Assembly: GCA_023411445.1 (NCBI GenBank)
Contig: JAEYOT010000789.1
Span: 1 to 5,872, forward strand
DNA length: 5,872 nucleotides
Reading direction: 5' to 3'
Source of the DNA: Pseudomonadota bacterium
GTDB taxonomy: Bacteria > Myxococcota_A > Polyangia > Polyangiales > Polyangiaceae
The translations under genes and the position numbers were made by a program. The notes below the pieces were generated by a model. That model did no database searches. It saw only the letters and a list, made by a program, of their open reading frames with translations, and was not told the DNA's origin. Positions 1-5,872 of this stretch are shown piece by piece; the first letter of the stretch is position 1, and every line of letters begins with the position of its first letter.

Positions 1-76
1 GCCTATAGCTGCGCGTCCCAGCGCGGCAAACACCGCATCATTTTTGCTCGACCAAAATCCAGCTACAGCGCAACGG

Positions 77-1831
77 CTACTGGTCTGCGGCGGGCTCGGG
101 GGCAGTTTCGGACGCGGCCTGCGCCTCGGCGGCTCGTTCCCGCACGCTTTGGCGCTCTTTCTCGTTCAGGGCGGAGGTGGCGCGGTGCTCTTCCGGGCGA
201 TTCTGCTTCCACCACAGCTCGGCGCGCTCGTCCGTCCACGGGTGCTCGAAGGTGAGCGAGCTCAGCGCGTCCGCTAGCTCACGCGCGGTCTGCGGGCGTT
301 TGTTCGGGTTCTTCTCCAGGCACTGCATCACCACCGCTTCCAGCCCTGGGTGCAGCGGGCGATCGATGCGTCGCGAAGGCAAGATCGGCTTCTGGTGGGC
401 GTGCATCACCAACATGTCGTGGCGCGTCTCCGCTTCGAACACGCGCTTGCCGGTCATCAGCCAGTAGCCGACGCAGCCGAGCGCATACAGATCCGCCCGG
501 GCGTCCACGGGCGCCTGGAAGCGCAGCATCTCGGGTGCCATCACTGCGGGCGTGCCGACGAACTGCTTCTCGTCTTCCAGCTCTCGCGAGGTGAGGTGGC
601 GATCCAGCACCAAGCCGAAGTCCAGCACCTTGACGAAGTCGTAGTCGCCGCCGACGGCGCAGGCCAGGATGTTGGCGGGCTTCACGTCGCGGTGAACGAA
701 GTTGCGCGCGTGGGCTTCACGCAGCGAGTGGCACACCTGCTTCATCAAGCTAGCCACGCGCTCGGCCGGCTGTGGCCCGAAGCGCTCGACCAGCGTCATC
801 AGGTCGATACCTTCGAGCAGCTCCATCACGTAGTAGAAGGCGCCTTCGCGCGTGACGCCGAAGTCGTAGACCTGAATCGTGTGCGGGGAGCGCAGCGAGG
901 CCGTGGTGCGCACCTCGCGCGTGAAGAGCCGGAGCAGGCGCTCCGAGTCCGCGGGGCCGTGATCGATCAGCACCTTGGGCCGAATCAGCTTCACCGCCGC
1001 CGGCCGGCGCAGCATGCGGTGATTGGCGCGCCAAACCTCGGCCATACCGCCCACGCCCAGACGCTCCACCAGCTTGTAGCTACCGACCTCGCGAGCTTTG
1101 ACGATGCCCTCCGCCAAGCGGTGCACCACCTTCGAGATCTGCTGCGCGATCAGCGCCGCGAGCAGCGGCGAAGAGAGCGCCACCGCGAGCTCTCCCGCGC
1201 TGTAATGCGTGTGCGCGCGCATCAGCACGAGGCCCAGCGGATCCATCGCCGCGCCGACCAGCATCACCACCAGCGCTTTGCTCGGCACGGTGGGGATCAG
1301 AGCCCCGAAGGCCAAGAGCGGGATCACCACCGGAGAGACTTGGCGCAGCAGGTCGCCGGCGCTCGAAGCCTGAGAGTGACGCAACACGCCGAGCGCTAGA
1401 CAGATCGCAAACAGGTACACGTTGCCCAGATCGACGACGTTGGTGGCGGGCACCCGCTTGAGCTTGGTGACGCCGAACAGCGCGAGGCTCAGCGCCACGC
1501 CGACGATCGCCACCTTGAGCGCGGTGCCGGCCACGGCTCCCGCCGTGCCCCAGCCGAGCAGCAGCGGCCACAGCGCGTACGCCGCGAACGCCAGCGCGCC
1601 GAACAGCCCGATGAAGCCGAGCCGCTGCACCGCCGCCTCCAGCAGCGTGCCGGACAGCTCGCGGTTAGCCGCGCCCCGCACCGCCTCCGCGGCGTTCCAC
1701 ACGCTCACGTCGACCCGCTTGGGCTCGGCTTCGATCAGCTGGACGTCGTCCGGCTCGAGCCGAGGCAGCTCGCGCTCCTCTTCGGGCAGGGCGCGCGTGG
1801 CTGGCTGCGGGGTCGTCACCCGGCGCAGCAT
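77..1831 (-). CDS. Membrane-anchored Hanks-type Ser/Thr protein kinase with N-terminal multi-pass region
   Basis: Predicted to phosphorylate Ser/Thr on cytoplasmic proteins using ATP. Seen in the 584-residue product: a charged N-terminus; about five or six hydrophobic segments (roughly 72-92, 99-121, 136-150, 164-182, 185-205, 213-230); then a complete kinase domain at about 252-526. That domain has the glycine loop GVGGMAEV (259-266), catalytic Lys281, helix-C Glu306, HRDVKPAN (380-387, catalytic Asp382), DFG (404-406) and APE (432-434). All catalytic residues are present, so activity is expected. The tail (527-584) has a Trp-rich start (PWTDERAELWW) and an Ala/Glu-rich end. Membrane segments precede the kinase, whereas the common PknB layout has kinase first, then one membrane pass and an outside sensor. 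It is the last gene of the operon, 24 bases after the HPt gene. The ATG start has only a weak ribosome site (TGGA, two bases away), so translation may depend on coupling. The substrate is unknown. Confidence 0.95.
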   Translation of the reverse strand: MLRRVTTPQPATRALPEEERELPRLEPDDVQLIEAEPKRVDVSVWNAAEAVRGAANRELSGTLLEAAVQRLGFIGLFGALAFAAYALWPLLLGWGTAGAVAGTALKVAIVGVALSLALFGVTKLKRVPATNVVDLGNVYLFAICLALGVLRHSQASSAGDLLRQVSPVVIPLLAFGALIPTVPSKALVVMLVGAAMDPLGLVLMRAHTHYSAGELAVALSSPLLAALIAQQISKVVHRLAEGIVKAREVGSYKLVERLGVGGMAEVWRANHRMLRRPAAVKLIRPKVLIDHGPADSERLLRLFTREVRTTASLRSPHTIQVYDFGVTREGAFYYVMELLEGIDLMTLVERFGPQPAERVASLMKQVCHSLREAHARNFVHRDVKPANILACAVGGDYDFVKVLDFGLVLDRHLTSRELEDEKQFVGTPAVMAPEMLRFQAPVDARADLYALGCVGYWLMTGKRVFEAETRHDMLVMHAHQKPILPSRRIDRPLHPGLEAVVMQCLEKNPNKRPQTARELADALSSLTFEHPWTDERAELWWKQNRPEEHRATSALNEKERQSVRERAAEAQAASETAPEPAADQ

Positions 1832-1855
1832 AGTCCAGTTACGGCAGACTTGCGC

Positions 1856-2964
1856 TCAGGCGCTGCGGACGACCGCGGCGTCGAAGACTTCCCGCTGCAA
1901 AACGTCGCGCACCGCGTCGAGCTCTCGGCTCAGCTCCTGCGCCGTTTGCTCCACCTGCGCCAGCTCGCCGCGCTTGACTTGTCGCTCGCTAGCCTCTGCG
2001 ATGCGAGCCATGCGTACGGCGCCGAAGTTGCCGGAAGCGCCCTTGATGGTGTGAATCACGGTCAGGTACGCGCGCTGATCGCGGGCACGCGCGGCCAGAC
2101 CGAGCGCCACCACGCGCCGCGCCACGTCGTCCAAGAAGATGCGCGAGAGCTCTTCGACGATCTGCGGTGTGCCGGCTTCGCGCGCGAGCTCCAGCAGCCG
2201 CGACAGATCCACCACGACCTCCGCCGACGCCGACGCCGGCGCGGCGGCGCGCGGCTCGCTCTTGCTCTCTCCGTCGTTCACGCCAAGCGGCTCGGAGTCG
2301 ATGTTCGGCAGTAGCCACTCCAGCACCTTCTTGCGCAGCCGACCGAGCGAGAACGGCTTGGCCAAGAAGTCGTCCATGCCCGCCTCCAGGCAGGCCCGCC
2401 GCGCCCCCGCGACGGTGCCAGCGGTGACGGCCACGATCGGCACGCGCCCTCGCCCAGCGCCGGCCTCGATCTGGCGGATGTGGCGTGTGGCGGTCAGGCC
2501 ATCCATCTCCGGCATCTGACAATCCATCAGCACCAAATCGTAACGCCCAGGCCTGAACGCGTTCACGGCTTCACGCCCCGAGCCTGCTCGGTCCACCTGG
2601 CAGCCCATCGGCTCCAGCACGTGCTCGATCAGCGCGCGGTTGAAGCTATTGTCCTCGGCCAGCAGCACGCGCCGACCGGACAGCAGCGCGGAGACCTTGG
2701 GCGCCGCCCGGAACTCGCCGGAGCTGGGCGGCGCAGTCTTGCCGATTTGATACGCCGCCAGCAGCCGATCGATCACCTCGAGCAGCTCGCGCCCCGAGCG
2801 GTGCACGTTCTCCGCCGCCAAGCGCTGCGCCGCGTCCAGCTGGCTCTCGAGCAAGAGCTCGGTCGAACCGAGCACGTTGGTCATCGGCGTCCGCAAGTCG
2901 TGGCTCAGCCGGCGCAGCAAGTCGAGCGCTGGCTCACTCAGCGGCGGTCCGGCGCTCCTGCGGC

Positions 2965-2968
<4 letters not shown>
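1856..2968 (-). CDS. HisKA-receiver-HPt phosphorelay protein lacking an ATPase domain
   Basis: Probably a phosphotransfer protein rather than a kinase. Seen in the 370 residues: an H-box helix, SHDLRTP (22-28, His23), as in HisKA dimerisation domains; a Pro/Ser/Gly-containing linker (about 77-97); a receiver domain (about 98-220) with Glu105/Asp106, phospho-acceptor Asp149 in LMDCQMPEMDG, Thr182 and Lys204; an Ala/Ser/Glu linker; and a C-terminal HPt domain (about 253-360) with HTIKGASGNFGA (His306). In hybrid kinases a catalytic ATPase domain of about 110 residues follows HisKA. Here no N-box or G-box exists, so autophosphorylation is not expected. No sensor or membrane segment is present. 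The start is TTG, overlapping the upstream TGA as TTGA; the next Met (residue 29) would remove the H-box. Co-transcription with the sigma-54 regulator suggests phosphate passes between Asp149, His306 and that regulator, but a partner kinase must lie elsewhere. Confidence 0.93.
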
Positions 2969-4404
<1,436 letters not shown>

Positions 4405-4409
4405 TGCTA

Positions 4410-4418
4410 CTCTTTTCT
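4410..4418 (-). promoter_or_regulatory. Ribosome binding site of the sigma-54 regulator gene
   Basis: On the minus strand, AGAAAAGAG ends five bases before the ATG at 4404. This purine-rich, partial Shine-Dalgarno match supports the shorter start over the upstream in-frame start at 4512, where the added 36 residues show no receiver homology. Confidence 0.6.
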
Positions 4419-4460
4419 GAAACGCACGATTTGGTCCCAGGTTTAGACGCCATCGTCCGA

Positions 4461-4491
4461 GCTGCTCAGCGTGAGACTCAGCGCGTGCAGC
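4461..4491. promoter_or_regulatory. Imperfect 31-bp dyad, candidate operator between divergent genes
   Basis: GCTGC and GCAGC arms flank a perfect odd palindrome TGAGACTCA (4472-4480), all centred on position 4476. The inner part also holds two direct copies of CTCAGCG spaced 12 bases apart. The centre lies 72 bases from the minus-strand ATG and 71 bases from the plus-strand TTG, which suits a shared operator or an enhancer-like site. Fis-type regulators such as the neighbouring activator bind dyads as dimers, so autoregulation is possible. The six-base stretches between arms and core mostly do not pair, and short dyads arise by chance in GC-rich DNA, so this is a candidate only. Confidence 0.3.
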
Positions 4492-4546
4492 GACAGGGCA
4501 TTCCAGCAACACGAGAACTTAGATAACTCCGCGAGATCAGATAGCT

Positions 4547-5359
4547 TTGTGCCCGGATCTCGTGCCGCAGCGTCCGCCGGCGGGCTGGGAACGCGTTTCG
4601 CAGAAGGGGGCCGTGGCCGCCGCGTTCCGCAAGTCCGAAGCCCTGAAACTGCCCGTCCAGCGCGGGTTGCTCCGCATCACCGGCGACACGCTGCAAGGGC
4701 CGCGTGAGAGCGACTGCTTCGACGTCGTGGGCGGCCCGGGCGGTGACGTCGGCGTCGTCCTGCTCGACATCGCCAGCACCCGCGCCAAGCCGAGCCACAT
4801 CGGCAAGCTGCTCTTGCAGAAGGCGGCCCAAGGCATCACGGAGCGCACCCCGCTCCACGCCATGATGCTGGACCTCGTCCGCACGCTGTTCGAGTTTCCA
4901 GGCACGGAGCTGCGCGCCACGCTGATGCGCTGCGCCGTCGCTGAAGCTCGCGCCGAGATCACGACCGCCGGGATGCCGCCGCTCGCCTGCGTGCACCCTG
5001 GTGGCAACATCACGGTGCACGCTCCCTCGTCACCGCCGCTCACGTCCACCACGATGGCGCCGCCGCCGGTAGAGATCGTACCGCTGGTGTGGGGCTCGAC
5101 CTGGATGGCCGTGTCGGATGGTTTCACCGCCGGCTCGGCTAGCCCGGACGCCGTCGTGCGGCTGGCGCGTGAGCTCGAGCTCGACCAGCACGGTCTCACG
5201 CTCAGCGGTGAAGCGCCCGACGCGCTCTACGATCTGCTCGCCAGCCGTCTCTCCGAGTCCGGTCGCTTCGCGCGCGACGACGCTACCCTCGTGCTGATCG
5301 GCGCGGATCCGCACGCTCGCTACGAGAGCGGCATCCGTTCGGGCTCCGAGCGTCAGTAG
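4547..5359 (+). CDS. Stand-alone PP2C/SpoIIE-like Ser/Thr phosphatase, motif-divergent
   Basis: Probably a metal-dependent phosphatase of the SpoIIE/RsbU branch, acting on phospho-Ser/Thr in the cytoplasm. Seen in the 270 residues: SDCFDV (55-60) at the place of GDYYDV; LLDIAST (72-78) at the place of GDVSGHG; TTAGMPPL (139-146) at the place of NAGHPPL; SDGFTAG (190-196) at the place of TDGLTEA; and RDDATLVLIG (243-252) at the end. The aspartates expected to hold metal (56 or 59, 74, 191, 245) remain, but the GHG loop and the His of AGHPP are lost. No sensor domain, signal peptide or membrane segment is present. It is transcribed away from the kinase operon, so it could reverse that kinase or act on an anti-sigma antagonist; both are inference. 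The start is uncertain: TTG at 4547 is the first possible start after an in-frame stop at 4520, while GTG at 4562 has GGA four bases upstream. Confidence 0.85.
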   Translation: MCPDLVPQRPPAGWERVSQKGAVAAAFRKSEALKLPVQRGLLRITGDTLQGPRESDCFDVVGGPGGDVGVVLLDIASTRAKPSHIGKLLLQKAAQGITERTPLHAMMLDLVRTLFEFPGTELRATLMRCAVAEARAEITTAGMPPLACVHPGGNITVHAPSSPPLTSTTMAPPPVEIVPLVWGSTWMAVSDGFTAGSASPDAVVRLARELELDQHGLTLSGEAPDALYDLLASRLSESGRFARDDATLVLIGADPHARYESGIRSGSERQ

Positions 5360-5427
5360 GTCTCGCGCGTTTCCAGCCGATTGCCCGTGTAAAATCGCGG
5401 CGTCATGCGAACGGGCGCCAGCGTCCT

Positions 5428-5456
5428 TTGTTGGGTCGGCGTGCGAGCTGCATAGT
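5428..5456 (+). promoter_or_regulatory. Weak candidate sigma-70-type promoter for the GYF_2-like gene
   Basis: TTGTTG (5428-5433) and CATAGT (5451-5456) are separated by 17 bases and match the housekeeping consensus at three and four of six positions. Transcription would start near 5463, giving a leader of about 30 bases before the GTG at 5495. The spacing is right but the match is weak. Another -10-like hexamer, TAAAAT at 5390-5395, matches better but has no good -35 partner. Confidence 0.22.
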
Positions 5457-5484
5457 GTTACTCTGAGGAACCACTCGAGCCCTC

Positions 5485-5489
5485 GGAGG
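5485..5489 (+). promoter_or_regulatory. Strong Shine-Dalgarno site fixing the GTG start at 5495
   Basis: GGAGG lies five bases before GTG at 5495. The frame has a stop at 5453 and no other start codon between that stop and 5495, so the site and the frame agree on the start. It is the best ribosome binding site in the window. Confidence 0.8.
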
Positions 5490-5494
5490 GAACC

Positions 5495-5872
5495 GTGACG
5501 GCTTCTTTTGCGGACCAAGACATTTGGCACGTCCTCGTCGCGTCGGACGACATGAAGCGCATGAACGTCGAGCAGCTCGACGACGCGTTTCGTCTGAGCT
5601 TGGTCGACGCTTCCACGCTGGTTTGGAAGACCGGCATGAAGACGTGGGAGCGGCTCGGCTTGGTGGCAGGGCTCGAGGACGAGGACGAAGAAGAGGAAGC
5701 TCCCGCAGCGCTCGCGCACGACGAGACCATCACGAAGCAGATGAGCTCCGACACGCTCGCGCAATTGGTGCGTTTGCCGCCGCCTCCACCCAAGCCGGCT
5801 CCGCTCCGAGGGCGCACGTTGACGCCCGCGCCGTCGCGCCCGGCGCCGCCGCGCACCGCACCCCCGCCGTAC
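5495..5872 (+). CDS. GYF_2-like (DUF4339) domain protein, 5' part only
   Basis: The gene runs off the right edge of the window; 126 codons are visible with no stop. Residues about 10-58 resemble the GYF_2 domain, a small fold thought to mediate protein contacts: DIWHVLV at the first strand, a helix around VEQLDDAF, then DASTLVWKTGMKTWERL, matching the family pattern of a 'D..TLVW..GM..W' turn. An acidic run (EDEDEEEE, 61-68) follows, then a proline-rich segment from about residue 95 to the window edge. No signal peptide or membrane segment is seen in this part. In myxobacteria such domains often sit at the N-terminus of longer proteins with low-complexity linkers and a second domain, which here would be beyond the window. 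Its function is unknown. It shares strand with the phosphatase gene but follows a 135-base gap with its own strong ribosome site, so a separate transcript is plausible. Confidence 0.8.
   Translation, partial: MTASFADQDIWHVLVASDDMKRMNVEQLDDAFRLSLVDASTLVWKTGMKTWERLGLVAGLEDEDEEEEAPAALAHDETITKQMSSDTLAQLVRLPPPPPKPAPLRGRTLTPAPSRPAPPRTAPPPY

Noticed and set aside
1..33. Minus-strand frame starting with GTG at 33 and open to the left edge, possible start of the next gene
   Set aside because: Only 11 codons are visible, third positions are not GC-biased and there is no convincing ribosome site; cannot be supported from this window.
23..45. GCGG/CCGC hairpin followed by TTTTT on the plus strand, possible terminator
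   Set aside because: The stem is only four base pairs and is separated from the T run by four bases. It faces the wrong way for the kinase operon, and no plus-strand gene upstream is visible.
350..1399. Long plus-strand open frame opposite the kinase gene (similar ones at 2480-3085 and 3391-4446)
   Set aside because: These are antisense shadows: GC-biased third positions remove stops on the opposite strand. The products are His/Arg/Gln-rich with no domain, while the minus-strand frames encode clear families.
4424..4437. GG-N10-GC on the minus strand, a possible -24/-12 sigma-54 promoter
   Set aside because: Outside the GG and GC pairs few consensus bases match, and the implied transcript start would fall within the ribosome binding site about eight bases before the ATG.
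4405..4512. N-terminal extension of the sigma-54 regulator to a start at 4512
   Set aside because: The extra 36 residues have no receiver homology and would cover the whole candidate control dyad; the ATG at 4404 has a ribosome site and sits at the usual distance from the receiver.
4478..5199. Minus-strand open frames opposite the phosphatase gene
   Set aside because: They have no recognisable domain, while the plus-strand frame has SpoIIE-like motifs in the right order and a GC-rich third position.
5405..5455. 16-codon frame just after a TAAAAT hexamer, possible leader peptide
   Set aside because: No ribosome site, no attenuator-like hairpin and no run of one regulatory amino acid; probably chance.
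5030..5856. Minus-strand open frames opposite the GYF_2-like gene
   Set aside because: The products are low-complexity Ser/Arg/His-rich. The plus-strand frame has a strong ribosome site, an open frame to the window edge and a domain match.

Overview
The window is GC-rich (roughly two thirds G+C) with strongly GC-biased third codon positions. It looks like chromosomal DNA of a myxobacterium, most likely of the Polyangiales/Sorangium type. That reading rests on three things: a sigma-54 activator, a multi-pass Hanks-type Ser/Thr kinase with a Trp-rich tail, and a GYF_2-type protein, all close together. The lineage is an inference from gene content; no marker gene is present.

Layout. Positions 1-76 are a short, comparatively AT-rich stretch with no gene I can support. 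Positions 77-4404 hold three genes on the minus strand that look like one operon. In order of transcription they are: an NtrC-type sigma-54 response regulator (4404-2965); a HisKA-REC-HPt phosphorelay protein with no ATPase domain (2968-1856, overlapping the previous gene by four bases, TTGA); and a membrane-anchored Ser/Thr protein kinase (1831-77). Positions 4405-4546 are a 142-base divergent control region with an imperfect dyad almost exactly midway between the two start codons. Positions 4547-5359 on the plus strand encode a stand-alone PP2C/SpoIIE-like phosphatase. After a 135-base spacer, the plus strand carries the 5' part of a GYF_2-like protein gene (5495 to the window end).

How the genes may work together. 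The cluster holds both branches of bacterial phosphosignalling: His-Asp parts (two receiver domains, an HPt, an H-box helix) and Ser/Thr parts (a kinase, with a PP2C-like phosphatase encoded divergently). The His-Asp branch has no visible ATP-binding histidine kinase domain, so phosphate must come from a kinase encoded elsewhere, or the Ser/Thr kinase may modify the regulators. The likely output is sigma-54-dependent transcription, because the activator keeps Walker A, Walker B and the GAFTGA loop. The target genes cannot be read from this window.
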